Shown here piece by piece: positions 52,101 through 61,612 of a DNA stretch of 64,000 bases (position 1 is its first letter; every line of letters starts with the position of its first letter). Made by a program: the position numbers and the translations under genes. The stretch is taken from positions 24,852,611 to 24,916,610 of the forward strand of contig CM032664.1 in NCBI GenBank assembly GCA_019095985.1. The letters run 5' to 3'. The DNA comes from Streblospio benedicti. Taxonomy: Eukaryota; Annelida; Polychaeta; Spionida; Spionidae. The notes beneath the pieces are model-generated. The model was not told the DNA's origin and did no database searches. It saw only the letters and a list, made by a program, of their open reading frames with translations.

Positions 52101-55100
52101 TGACATCATCATGTGTAATGATTGCCAATGATACATGACCTCGTTGCACTGTATAAAAAAATCAGTGTTCTATACGTATTTATGAATTTTGACTGTAATT
52201 GTGTCATATGAAATGTAATAGATATTCAGTATACATTATATATCCATTTTTAGCCATGAATGGGTTTAGGAAGGTTGCAAAGAAGAATGGGGAATCAGTC
52301 CGTACCCTCAAATTGTGGAATAATTAGGGCCTGTCTAAATGAATTTAGGATATGATTGATGATTTATTGATTGTTTTGTGCGTTCATAGTTATTTGACAT
52401 ATAATCTACTACTGCTTTACAGGTGTAACACATGCTGTGTTTGAAATCCTCATACTTAGTGACATCATTGAAGAAACCAATGAGAAGTTAAAGGTATTCG
52501 ATCCTATTCTAAAATGTGTACATAAGTATGAAAAATGATAAAAATTGGAATTCTGGAAATTAGAAATCAAATATGTATAACATATATAATAGTCATAACC
52601 AAATTTTAAATGATTTTTCATTAAATGTTATCAGGTAGTACTGAAGACGCCACAAAATGCCATTCTCGGACAGTATTCAAAAATGGTTGTTCAGCTCATA
52701 GATTACAAAAATGGTAAGACTTTCATCTATATTTAGAGATGGTAACTTGTCATTGAAAAATCTATTTGCATTTCGTTATAAAGAGAAATGATGCTGAAAC
52801 TTTTCAATTTCAATTTTAAGGACATTGTGCAGACTATATCGGCATGGTTACAAGAGATCACCCGGATCCATTGAATCTCATACCAGATGAACTGAAAGAG
52901 GCAAAGCTTCAAGGTTCAGCATATACTGATCCACCTAAAGTAGTAGGTTATCAAGTTTTCAGTCTACATGTGCTATGTAGAACTATTCATTATGCATATT
53001 CTGACACACAACATTAATGTTTTCAATTCTGATAATTTGTCTTGCATTAAAGTGTACAGTTCTACATATATTTTAGATTAGTGAACCTTCGTCAATCCAA
53101 GAACAACATGTGACAAAGAACATAAATGATGAAGATTTTGACATCTTTAGCATGTACGATACGAGGAAAAAAGACAAAATGGATGAAAAAGGTGAAGATG
53201 ATTTTGATGAAGAGTATTATGATAATTATGAAGATAAAGAAACAAAAGATGAATATCAGGTAGATCAAAATACAGGTGTGCTACCATTTGACTTTGATGC
53301 TTATAAAGAATCCAACCAACCAGAAGAGACAACAGATTCTCCAGAGGTAAACGTGTTATTTTTTATATCTTTAAAACACATTTGTGGTATTTTTATATGA
53401 GCAAAGGTAGAGCCAAACTTGGAACCTGTCCACCTTCCTTTCAAGAACACTTGTCTTATGTAGACAGTTGTCACTTTTCCACACAAGACAGGTTTCAACG
53501 TCTTTCAGACAAAAGCATTGTGATGATAAGATATTAATATTGTTGCTTGACTTATCTTTATGCATATATTCATTAGAAGTCATTCATGTTTCCTAGGTAT
53601 ATCAAGTGGAAGAGGAAGATATCTTTACTCTAGAAAAACAGAAGGATGATGAAGTGGACTATGATGACAAGTTTGAAGGTGAAGATGAGGTTGATGAACA
53701 AGTTGACATATTTGATCTTGGACTACAACAACTTGGAGGTATAAAATATCTATGTTTTGTGTATATGCAGTATTCTGTGTATCATGTACCGTATGGTTTC
53801 ATTTTATTTGTGTTTTCTTTTCATTCATATATTTTTGTTAGGATGGGATGGTTTGCCAGTAACAGAAAAGCCAAGCAAGAAAAGTGAGCATCCTTTGAAA
53901 AAATATAGAGAAAGCAGAAAGAAGAAAAACAAGAAAAATAAAAAGAGACGGAAAGGCAAAAAGGATAAGGGTAACAGAAACAAGAAAAATAAGAAAAGTG
54001 CAAATGATTTTTATGATACCAATTCATTCCTTACTACTGCAGCACCTGAACCTATTAAAAGCACTGTAAGTAATGGAATCATATATAAAAAATTGAAATT
54101 CATAAGAAATATATATATATATGTACGTATATATAAATACATACCACGGTTATTATTCAAATGTGTATATCCATTGAATTCAAACAAGGTTGAATAAGTT
54201 ACGATTATCCAATAATATTTATTGAATATTAATAAAAGTATTTAGTGAATTTATCTATGTTTTGTTCTTAGGTTGCTCCCCAAGAGTGCACGCCAGAAAC
54301 AAAAGGTTTGCTGTTCTTTGAGTATGTGTCCTCAAATATGTGGCGATGTAATGGAAGAGAATGGGAAAAGTGGGGATGGGGAACAAACTATTTACAGGTA
54401 ATTATACTATCCCAGTACAGCATATAGTACAAAAAATACATTGTCCTGCCATGGCATGCAAGACATGACTGATATTTGAAAAGTATACACCCAACTGGCT
54501 GGCTACTGGAAGGTATGTTAGCATAATTAAGGTATGGCCACTTAACATTTCAAGGATGCAGAATTTACAGAAGCTCTTTGCTTTGTTTTTAGGCAGCTGC
54601 TGCAATGCTCAATGATGAGCCTGATCCCTCCAGTGAGTCTACAGAGTCACAGCAGCAGTCTCCTGACTGTGAAAAGGGTATAGTGTTTTAAAACATGCAT
54701 ACATTAAAGGGTACTAGTGCCATTATGTTAGTAAGTTGATAAGTAGATAGAAGAAAAGTTCAATATAGCAACAAATTGTTAGTCTTAAAAATGATATTTG
54801 AAGATGAATTGAAATGTCATTAAATGAAAATTAACCTTGGCAATGTAGAGTTTTTATGTCTCTATGTACATTGTACTTCCAGTAATACGTCTCTCAATAT
54901 TACTTAACGCATTCTTTTTCATGTCAGCATTTCATATACCTCATCCAGTGTCGCTCATGTAACTAATTTTGAAGAAGAGATGAAATGACCTATAAAAAGT
55001 TCAGCATGTATAGAGATTCTGATTCGGATATTTGCAAATATTTTGATATTTGCAAAAATTCTATCATTGGATATCCATGAATATTCAAATATCCAAATGT

Positions 55101-56839
55101 CTATATCCGAGATGATGAAACGTCATTTTTTGTATGCTATCATTTACACAAAACTGAATAATTAGACTGATATTACAATTCAGGCTATCAAGTATATGGC
55201 AAGTTCTGCTATCGTCCCATAACTGAGAAGGCCACCTGGCTGGATGCGGAGGCGCGCTGCCAGCAGGACGACGCTCATCTTGCTCACGTGGAGTCACAGC
55301 AACATCTTCACTGGCTGTGGAAACTCACAGGCCAAGATCCATTCTGGATTGGTGAGATATTTACTATACTAAAATGAGTAATTTTTCAAATCAATTGAAA
55401 TACCTAAACATGATCTCTGTTCTTGTGTTTTAAAGCTTTATGTATGGTTATTGTGTAAAAGCTGACCACCTCATGATGTGACCCCTTAGTTCGCAACTCC
55501 TGCTGGTTTTTTGAAGGAGGTTTTACTGTATTGTACTTTCTTATTGTTATTTTGTTATTAGATTCTAGCATGTCCATGGATATTATGTTGGTCTATGTAA
55601 TTTGAATTTTGTTTACTTTGTAGTTTATCATAAGTTACATCAAAGTACACAGAGGGTTTAAAATGACAAGATAACCTAATCCAATTTTGCATTCAAAATG
55701 TAATTGTAATGATTAACTGATTATTAGGTGTGAACACATACAATCAGCAAACATAATGAAGAATTAAGTGGACGAAATCATGAGGCATATAATAATAATA
55801 TAAATAATTGTGGCTCTTATTTCTCATTTCCAATCAGGTAACAGAATTTTTTCAAACAATTACTTTCAATCATAAAAACTTAGAAACTAAAACAAGCCAC
55901 ACAGTTAATTCATTCATGAATATTTTTTGAAAACAAAAACAAACTTGTAATGATGATAGATTAGACAAAATGATAAATGCCACCTACTTTATCATTACTG
56001 GATATTTTTGCCGACACTAATTGCAGGATGTGATTATTAATGAGTGAGACATAATTATTGGTAGTAACACCATTGTAAAATCCGATCTCTGATGGATTAT
56101 TTTTGTCTGTGAAATTGATATGTTAATCGATTTCTTTATGTAGAACAATCTTATGAGTTCATGCTAAGAGTTTCGACCATGGGCCCCGCAAAACCGTAAT
56201 CGCGCTCTTTATTAACCAATATCTTTATAGATACAGATATCCTCTGGCTATTGGTCTGCTTGTGATTTCCATTGTAAACCTAGTACTAGACAATAAATAT
56301 GTATTAGAAAAATATGCAATTGAAATGGGTTACAGGTTTGAATGCACGGCTCACCATTGATAACTGGCACTATACTGACAGTGAGAAAGTTACATACTAC
56401 AACTGGAGAGAAGGCTTCCCACGAAAGCATAGTAAGTCGCCTTTTCTTTGAAATTGATGAATTTCGTAGTACAAATATAGATGATTATCATAAACTAAAG
56501 ATAGAAAGTAGAACCTCCAATGAACCAATGAAGATCACCTCTATAAAGAGAGCACTATTAACCTCCACAATGAGGACACCTCTATTGAGACCAGGTGAAG
56601 TCAGACCACTGGGTGAGAGGTGGTGCTGTCTACAAAACTGTTTGCGCAAATGTTATATATTTAAAACCATCAACTTGATGTTTTTTGCAGGGTCATTGGA
56701 CAAAAATTGTGTGATGGTTGCAGGAAAGGGAATGTGGGTAAATCGACCTTGTTATCGAATACTTGCCAAGTATATATGTACCCAACCAGTGAAAAGTGCT
56801 CAGAGACGCAAGAGACACAGAAACCGGAACAATTTCTAA
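35763..56839 (+). CDS. FREM1: FREM1-like extracellular matrix protein, complete, 21 coding exons
   Basis: Coding exons: 35763-35924, 37040-37159, 43764-45623, 45984-46065, 47029-47218, 47630-47713, 48011-50326, 50554-50679, 51173-51313, 51600-51802, 52423-52493, 52635-52713, 52821-52942, 53077-53346, 53597-53738, 53842-54065, 54272-54397, 54593-54677, 55184-55351, 56336-56431, 56691-56839. Every junction is GT-AG and phases agree throughout; the sum is 6816 nt, 2271 residues, close to vertebrate FREM1 (about 2180). Domain order (signal peptide, N-terminal FRAS/FREM region, 12 CSPG repeats, Calx-beta, C-type lectin-like domain, no transmembrane segment) is diagnostic of FREM1; FRAS1 and FREM2 lack the lectin domain and end in a membrane segment. 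Known role of the family: basement-membrane adhesion complex under epithelia. The start Met is preceded in frame by TAG. The exon 8 donor (after 50679) is the least certain, chosen because it restores phase. I saw no RGD, which mouse FREM1 uses to bind integrin. Confidence 0.93.
35968..36165 (-). repeat. GTGGGA-type dispersed repeat in FREM1-like intron 1
   Basis: Six to seven units of cttatccctcttttttggcc-type sequence, about 30 bp each; the reverse complement matches the gtgggaa..ggccaaaaa pattern of the other copies. Here the internal tandem structure is clearest. Confidence 0.65.
36520..36850. repeat. C-rich GATCCAGG-type repeat in intron 1
   Basis: Begins gggacggatccagcgggg and ends attctgaatccgtccctg-like, so the ends are inverted. 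Inside are runs of C and three copies of aaaatttgaaaattagcccc. CTGTACTGTA runs flank it (36290-36320, 36855-36890). Confidence 0.55.
39516..39800. mobile_element. inverted-repeat element with tRNA-like core
   Basis: Left end atgtaattagttttatgact ccaagtcagg is repeated inverted at the right (cctgacttggagtcataag ... cttaattacat). Inside are a perfect 11-bp hairpin (atcggctggtg/caccagccgat, 39564-39588) and, on the minus strand, a tRNA-like stretch with A-box-like gtggcagagtgga and B-box ggttcgaatcc. It could be a SINE flanked by an inverted duplication, or a MITE that captured one. Confidence 0.5.
40036..41834. repeat. direct duplication across a 100-N gap (probable uncollapsed haplotypes)
   Basis: 40036-40866 and 40967-41834 are the same sequence (both start ataatgtcataatacgccca and end ttttcagctgct) with a few base changes, a longer A-run and a small insertion in the second copy. 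They are separated by exactly 100 N (40867-40966), the usual arbitrary gap size. This looks like two alleles joined in tandem by the assembler rather than a real duplication. Confidence 0.8.
43764..45623 (+). CDS. FREM1: FREM1-like exon 3: rest of N-terminal domain, CSPG repeats 1-3 and part of 4
   Basis: This 1860-nt exon (residues 95-714) opens with IFDCSFPRNSVKYIHNG, matching the FRAS1/FREM N-terminal consensus FDC.F....VKY.HNG. CSPG repeats start near residue 280 (PPKIEVNE), each showing the pattern of a beta entry, an LVF..-..G.. core, an FTQ/SFVQ.D(L/I) segment and a closing SDG or equivalent. Boundaries between repeats are marked by DTSGP, DNSAP and NDRPP. The third repeat is slightly divergent, with a GGGG loop (HHLGGGGPDGFEV). 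G+C content and codon use are higher here than in exon 7, which codes the same type of repeat. Confidence 0.92.
45984..51313 (+). CDS. FREM1: FREM1-like exons 4-9: CSPG repeats 4 (end) to 12
   Basis: Exons 4-6 are short (82, 190, 84 nt) and exon 7 is 2316 nt (residues 833-1604); exons 8-9 complete repeat 12 (to residue 1693). Counting repeat-closing motifs (NNQIP, ANDQP, DNKKP, NDEEP, NDEVP, SVQQS, DEVLP, EEGPP) gives exactly twelve CSPG repeats across the protein, the number known for FREM1. Good examples of the core are LSVAVPPSHGSLVI and LTYTLIDLPKHGVLL, followed by FTQKDIDEGNMVY. CSPG repeats in this family are structural and bind matrix or membrane partners. Intron 8 (50680-51172) is largely filled by two dispersed repeats. 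Confidence 0.9.
46795..46985. mobile_element. pogo-type MITE remnant in intron 4
   Basis: Contains ccacctctataataagacc on the left and cttcatagagaggtcctact on the right, matching the internal words and inverted layout of 24190-24385. It ends 44 bp before exon 5. Confidence 0.5.
50712..51140. repeat. two dispersed repeats filling intron 8
   Basis: 50712-50830 begins acagtagaacccatttattt with aactc words (TCGAA/AACTC-type MITE). From about 50972 to 51140 follows a GTGGGA-type repeat in reverse orientation (cacatccctaatttttatgg, ttcccacatcccacaaattc). The exon 8 donor lies only 32 bp before the first. Confidence 0.55.
51600..52713 (+). CDS. FREM1: FREM1-like exons 10-12: Calx-beta domain
   Basis: Residues about 1694-1811. 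The motif chain VEFPTHQYIVCEDTG...LMRLGSL..PVTVRVKT...SATAGLDFE...ITFEPGVTHAVFEILILSD..EETNEKLKVVL is a recognisable Calx-beta fold: the two sheets, the A.AG.D(F/Y) turn, the I.F..G pair, and the closing D...E..E.F...L strand with ILSDIIEETNEKLKVVL. Some Calx-beta domains bind calcium through acidic loops; whether this one does cannot be told from sequence alone. Its position directly after the last CSPG repeat is as in vertebrate FREM1. Confidence 0.87.
52035..52110 (-). mobile_element. SINE fragment, copy 2
   Basis: ggatgagttcgctcaacacc and accaccagacc match the part of the repeat at 10085-10150. It lies in intron 10. Confidence 0.5.
52821..54065 (+). CDS. FREM1: FREM1-like exons 13-16: acidic block followed by lysine-rich block (linker)
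   Basis: Residues about 1812-2064 join the Calx-beta and lectin domains. Exon 14 (1853-1942) and exon 15 (1943-1989) are packed with Asp/Glu (for example DEKGEDDFDEEYYDNYEDKE and FEGEDEVDEQVDIFD), while exon 16 is packed with Lys/Arg (ESRKKKNKKNKKRRKGKKDK). The exon boundary therefore separates the charges. All four exons have proper splice sites (exon 14 phase 0/0, 15 phase 0/1, 16 phase 1/0), and reading frames are kept through, so this is real coding sequence and not intron read-through. Dibasic and KKRRK clusters could be cut by proprotein convertases; that is inference. The exon 13 end (52942) could instead be 3 nt earlier. Confidence 0.82.
54272..56839 (+). CDS. FREM1: FREM1-like exons 17-21: Cys/Trp segment and C-type lectin-like domain
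   Basis: Exon 17 (residues 2065-2106) holds a short two-Cys module (ECTPETKGLLFFEY...MWRCNGREWEKWGWG). Exon 18 is a Ser/Gln linker. The lectin-like domain begins at DCEKGYQVYGKFCYR and ends at YICTQ (about 2129-2255). It keeps the fold markers: W..AEARC, PFWIGLN, NWREGFP, NCVMV, W..RPC and Y.C. The usual calcium and sugar contacts (EPN or QPD, and WND before the last cysteines) are not present: the equivalent stretch reads GMWVNRPC. So this is probably a protein-binding lectin-like fold; vertebrate FREM1 also has this domain at its C terminus. The protein ends in a basic tail, SAQRRKRHRNRNNF. Introns 19 and 20 are phase 1. Confidence 0.88.
55352..56335 (+). other. FREM1-like intron 19
   Basis: AT-rich, with no repeat or coding frame recognised. 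Its ends are gtgagat and tgggttacag. Confidence 0.8.
56498..56610. mobile_element. pogo-type MITE fragment in intron 20
   Basis: agtagaacctccaatgaacc, then ctctataaagaga and ctctattgagaccagg, the same words as the best copy at 24190. It is 80 bp before the last exon. Confidence 0.5.
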
Positions 56840-58910
56840 TGTCTCATTATCAAAGCACAATATTTTGCTAAATTGAAGAATTTATGTGTGATCTGTTATA
56901 TATGAAATTTTAACTGATTTTAGCTCATCATTTCTATAACTTTAACTGGAAAATTGTTACCAACAATGCAATATGAGTTGGTGGTACATGTTTGTGCATC
57001 TTTGGTGATAATTAGACAAGAATACGAAGGACCTTTGCAAAATAGCGAACCATGACATTTTGGGTTTTGTGCAACTGCCTTTAATTGCAAGTACACAAAT
57101 GTGTAAAATGAAATAAGTTTATTAAAATCTTCTTTGTCACATGTTTTTTTTTTTCATGTGTCACTCAAAACAGCTTATCCAAACAGTGAATCAGGATCTT
57201 TTTAAAATCATTGCCGGTCGAGATATTGGTTCAATATATTTATGTGTAATTTTGTCTTGCATGGATTCCAAATTTAAATTAACAAGATTAAGATTTTGAA
57301 AGTCTTTGGTGATTACCATAGACATCATCTGCCAAAGACTATTCTAGATGTTATACTTTACCAATCCAGAAATGCAAAGGCTTACAAAATTTTCCAAGAA
57401 CATTTTACTTTTCTTATTTGCAAAACATAATTGGCACTATTGTCTCAAGTTGCAGATATAAGATTAACAGATTATACACATTTTTCATAAAATATATATC
57501 TATTTATTCCATACGATAACTTATAAACTCAAACTTGGAACATTTGTTCAGAATGCTTATTTTTAATGATTGGTAATGGTATTTTACTCAAAGATAAAAG
57601 TTGCCCACTATATTTTTGAAAAAGGAACCTAACCATCTGAATAAAGTCCATTTGCATTTGATTATTAATGTTGAAATAACTTTTACCATGGGTAAAATAC
57701 ATAGTTATTATAGATTTATGACATGGCAGTGATTGTGTGCCCTGTGTATTCTTAAATGAACAGTATTTTGTTTGTAAATGAGATATACGGTAGTCTACTT
57801 CGTTGGTATGACGATATATCTTTTTATATGTATACACTTTGATGTAAGTATTATTGTTTTAATATATTTCGTTACTGAAGTATTTTAATATTGTGACATA
57901 GAGATTGTAATTTTATGTGTTTTGGCATTTTTTTTTCAATTTATAATCTAGTTAAATTTTCATTTCATTGTGCAGTATGTCTATGCTTGAAAATTTTAAC
58001 TTTTTTCAGACTTTTGTAATGTTTTTTAGATAAAATTGAATTTCTCTTGCAATATTGAAGAAATAGAGAAAGTTATAAATGTTATTTAATGTATGACTTT
58101 AAAAATTCTGGTTATAATTCAAAGTATGTATATGTTAAAAAAATATATGAATTTATATATATTTGAATATACAATTATATGTTATGAAACATTATTTAGT
58201 TACTAGATTAATGCAATTTTCCACAAATTATTTTTAGTGAACATATTATATTACTAGTTGTCATGAAAACACTTGAAGAATCTCACAATATAATGAAGAA
58301 AATAATGTATTTAGCTATATATGATGGTCACCCCTAAATAAGGATTGTAATATATTTAGACCATTGAAATTGCAGTGTAGATATCCATTAATATAAAAGC
58401 CTACCCCTTGAATTAAAAATGTTCAGCTAGTCCAAGGAAATTTGGATGATGGTTGTATACAGTTTGCTGTCATTAATTATGTTCACTATGTTCAATTTAA
58501 TATCAATAGCAAGGGCATCAAAATGTCTTGATATACATTTTCGTTATTATTGTATTGTACAAAAATTTATATTGTATTATATACAAATTTGTGTTTTTAT
58601 TTTTCTGTTTGTACAAAATATGTGAAATATTTTATGTTTGTGTTGTTCAAGTTAGACAAGTTTAACAATTACAATTAACATTGAATTATGTGTTTCACAT
58701 TAATTGCAAATATTCATTTTATTTAGTGATCTAAAAAACTATCACATGAGTGAGGCTATGTGATTCCTGTTAGAGATATTTTTCTGTTATAATGTATTTA
58801 TAAAATCACATGAATTGTGTATCTAATAATTGAGATTAGTTGTGTGATAGTAACCCAGATCTGTTATAAAAGAATATGTATACGAATAAACACTTTGATT
58901 AGTTACTTAT
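56840..58910 (+). other. FREM1-like 3' UTR region with two candidate poly(A) signals
   Basis: About 2.3 kb of very AT-rich DNA separates the FREM1-like stop codon from the convergent PKA-R exon, with no supported gene in between. A proximal signal ATTAAA at 57121-57126 is followed 17 bases later by a T-run inside a GT-flanked stretch (57143-57155), a good downstream element. A distal AATAAA lies at 58885-58890. Transcripts using the distal site would have a 2-kb 3' UTR. Which is used cannot be told here. Confidence 0.45.
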
Positions 58911-59200
58911 TTTTTGTACAGAAGCTTACAGTGTCCAACTTGACAAGCATCCACAATGCACATAACTAGAGCTCAACATTTACATCTGATTCACTTTGTG
59001 TGTATGTTTAAACATTAATATGACAGACATACGTACCAAATACACACAGAATTTTAACAAACTACTTCAAATTTTACATCCATAATCCGTATGCCTAGTG
59101 ATAAAAATTAGTAGATTTTTAAGTCTGAGAAATAATACCCATTAGACAGGTTGATAGTTGCATGTGAAAGGAATACACTGTATTAGAAGCATTAAACTGC

Positions 59201-59986
59201 TCATGCGACAAAACTATTGTACTGAGAGATATTGCGTTTAAGAATATCCAAACAAGGGCCAAGCACACGTACGAACTGGCCTCGGTCAAGTTTGACACAT
59301 TTCAGCTGACCCTTGGCAACAACTGTGGCAGTGCGGGGGCAGTCCAACAGGAGGGCAATCTCGCCAAAGTAATCTGATGGCCCAAGTTTGCCGACTTCCA
59401 AAGGCTCCTCTCCTTCACCTTGACTCTGCATTACGGTGGCGCAGCCCTCGATAATGATGAAGAAGTCGTCCCCAGGTTCTCCCTGCCTCACGATCTCAGA
59501 TCCCTCCTCAAACTGGATCGGCTTCAGGACATCAGCCACAGTGAGACGCACCCATCTTTCCAGTGAATCAAGAATGGAAACCTTTGAAAGGAAGTCCTCA
59601 TACGTTGTCCTTTTTCTAATTGTACTACCCATGAGAATTCGTCTGTAGCTGTCTTGGTCTATTCCCCACAATTTCACATCTGTTTTGGCCTTAATTGTAG
59701 CTGCTCTTGGTGTACCATAGATAAGAGCGAGCTCTCCAAAGCTCCCACCATCACCAATGGTCGACACCCAGTCATTGTTGACGAACACATCAACTTCTCC
59801 TTGGTCCAACACATAAAAATTGTCACCTTCATCACCTTGCTGAATAATGACATCTCCTGCATATCTGTGGATCGGGAACATGGCATCAAAGATGTCACTT
59901 CGTTCATGGTCATCTAAACTAGCAAATAGCGCATTCTTTCCAATTGCTTTTGATAGAGCTGCCATAGTCTTGTGATCAAGAAAGTG
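59201..59986 (-). CDS. PRKAR1: cAMP-dependent protein kinase type I regulatory subunit, 3' coding exon with both cAMP-binding domains
   Basis: Translates as 261 residues matching the type I PKA regulatory subunit from just before [12 protein letters not shown] (vertebrate DYKTMAAL.KAI) to ISQYNSFVA. Cyclic-nucleotide domain A has its phosphate-binding cassette intact ([18 protein letters not shown]), and domain B has [20 protein letters not shown]; the Glu and Arg that hold cAMP are present in both. The inhibitor site and dimerisation/docking domain are not in this exon and must come from exons further upstream on the minus strand; I found none in the window. In vertebrates this stretch is split by several introns; here it is uninterrupted. 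The likely splice acceptor is gtgtctctgaag before HFLDHKTM, close to a known vertebrate exon boundary. A 5'-truncated intact retrocopy is the alternative. The C-terminal end is a few residues shorter than the vertebrate SFVSLSV. Confidence 0.82.
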   Translation of the reverse strand, partial: HFLDHKTMAALSKAIGKNALFASLDDHERSDIFDAMFPIHRYAGDVIIQQGDEGDNFYVLDQGEVDVFVNNDWVSTIGDGGSFGELALIYGTPRAATIKAKTDVKLWGIDQDSYRRILMGSTIRKRTTYEDFLSKVSILDSLERWVRLTVADVLKPIQFEEGSEIVRQGEPGDDFFIIIEGCATVMQSQGEGEEPLEVGKLGPSDYFGEIALLLDCPRTATVVAKGQLKCVKLDRGQFVRVLGPCLDILKRNISQYNSFVA

Positions 59987-61038
59987 CTTCAGAGACACAA
60001 TGCATCCTGCATGACATCCTGTATCACAGCATGCCAACAAACGAAGTCGGTAGGGTGCATGTCGATTAAGGCTGGCACGAAGCTAAATATAGCGACAGGT
60101 GTCAGACAGTGTAGTTGCGCAACGCAGCATATAGGCGAAGTTGAAGTGTGTGTCCTTCGTCAGGGAAGATTAGCTCAGTCGGTAGAGCAACCGCCTATGA
60201 CATATGACCGGTCTGAATCATAGTCGGGAGACCGTGAGTTCGAATCCACGATCTTCCAAATTACCTTTACAAGCAACACTGACTTTCGTTTCAATTGGTG
60301 GAAGACAAGGACCCGGGTGCTTCGGTAGAAGCCACCGGGTAGTCGCCCTGTGAAATTGTGGAATTGTCCATTAGTCCAAGTGGGACTGGCCCCGTGTGTA
60401 AGACACTGGGGGAGGGGGCTACCGCCCGGGAATTTCGAACTCAGATAGTTGGGTATGTGTGATCTGGATGGTGGGAAAGTTGGATCTGCGAATTCTTACG
60501 GGTCCATCGGTCACCGAAAGCTGACTATGGGACAGCTCATTGTCCGGGAGAATTCCTGATCTGATAACCCTGTGTCCCTGAAGTACTGACGTAGTATAGA
60601 AACTCCCTAGCTCACTCTCCAAAGCAGCCAGTAGCACGAGGTGATGGCGGCTCTGGGTAGTGCCCGGATCCCTAGTGGGATAGGTTGAATACGGTACCCT
60701 ATCGGTACCCTATCGGGGCTGTTGTGAAAGTGAGATCGTCACATAAGTGAGCTGGTTGTAGAGGAGAAGGGAGTTGGGGGAGTCTGTAAAGAAAATGCTT
60801 CAGAGACACAATGCATCCTGCATGACATCCTGTATCACAGCATGCCAACAAACGAAGTCGGTAGGGTGCATGTCGATTAAGGCTGGCACGAAGCTAAATA
60901 TAGCGACAGGTGTCAGACAGTGTAGTTGCGCAACGCAGCATATAGGCGAAGTTGAAGTGTGTGTCCTTCGTCAGGGAAGATTAGCTCAGTCGGTAGAGCA
61001 ACCGCCTATGACATATGATCGGTCTGAATCATAGTCGG
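59978..61038. repeat. direct repeat, 811-bp period, 250-bp copies
   Basis: 59978-60227 and 60789-61038 are identical except for two bases. The 561 bp between holds the rest of a tRNA-like element and an unrecognised GC-richer body. On the minus strand the left copy ends at the codon before DHKTM of the PKA-R exon, so exon, acceptor region and repeat edge coincide. Near-identity means a very recent event or an assembly artefact. Confidence 0.85.
60164..60257 (+). mobile_element. tRNA-like sequence, probable SINE head or tRNA pseudogene
   Basis: Acceptor halves GGAAGAT and ATCTTCC pair perfectly, the D arm is GCTCAGTCGGTAGAGC and the T arm has GTTCGAATCC, so both internal promoter boxes are present. 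The middle is too long for an ordinary anticodon arm and forms an extended hairpin (CCGCCTATGA with TCATAGTCGG), and the T arm has a mismatch and an 8-base loop. The right-hand copy (from 60975) stops inside the middle. The neighbouring body (60258-60790) may be the SINE's own tail. Confidence 0.55.
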
Positions 61039-61417
61039 AACACTACATAACACTGAACCTTTGATTTTGCTATATCGAGTGGCCCTGACGGAGCTCACAA
61101 TTGGAGGGTCATCCCTATCAGCCTGCTAAAATACATACTTGGTCCATCACCTCAACATGGTGGTTATGGATTCGGATACCACATTTTGATTTGGCCATAT
61201 GACAATTGTTTTGGTCGCTGGTGTGATTAAAAATGGGCGAGGAGGCTATAAGGATGTGTGATGTGGTTAGGCATCCTACAGTTAGTGGTCTTTGAAAAAT
61301 GAGTTTGAAAATAAAGATGGATTTTTATTTACATAACAAACATTATACTGTTGAACAGATTTTTGTATCTTCTTATTTTTCAATATATGTAATTTGTTAA
61401 ACACAATAATCACTCAC
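61039..61417. other. possible intron of the secreted-peptide gene
   Basis: Follows the donor at 61417 on the minus strand. No second exon is evident. Confidence 0.3.
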
Positions 61418-61489
61418 CGCAATAGGTACTGCTTCAGTGACGTGCACGGCAGCTACCAGAATCATCAGAATCATCACCAGAGTCTTCAT
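61418..61489 (-). CDS. candidate first coding exon of a small secreted peptide (signal peptide)
   Basis: Reading down from the ATG at 61489 (Kozak G at -3) gives 24 residues starting MKTLVMILMILVAAV and ending HVTEAVPIA: a short basic start, a hydrophobic core and a small-residue cleavage site (VTEA|VP). The exon ends in a strong donor, GCG|GTGAGTG, in phase 0. A TATATA box lies about 125 bp upstream. The combination of TATA box, signal peptide and phase-0 donor is typical of genes for secreted peptides or venom/antimicrobial-type proteins. Later exons were not identified; one weak acceptor at 60784 (cattttctttacag) would add only 14 residues. It lies upstream of the PKA-R exon, and if that gene continues further up it would be nested in its intron. 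Confidence 0.45.
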
Positions 61490-61612
61490 TGCGCAGAAGT
61501 CAAACAAGCTTGGACTTATTCAAACACAGTACAGAAAACTGATGAAACAGACAAGTGTCTTCTTAAAAATTGCTAGCATACTATTACAGAAATATAGTCA
61601 TCTGCCTCCTAT

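Noticed and set aside
60419-60710. Minus-strand frame of about 98 codons inside the duplicated region
   Set aside because: Lies in the body next to the tRNA-like head; no recognisable domain, no splice support, and probably repeat sequence.
59972-61034. Two plus-strand frames with the same sequence
   Set aside because: They are the two copies of the 250-bp direct repeat, antisense to the PKA-R exon edge and including the tRNA-like stretch.
59978-61038. A small terminal-repeat retroelement
   Set aside because: The repeats lack typical TG/CA ends, no target-site duplication is seen, and one edge falls at a gene exon.
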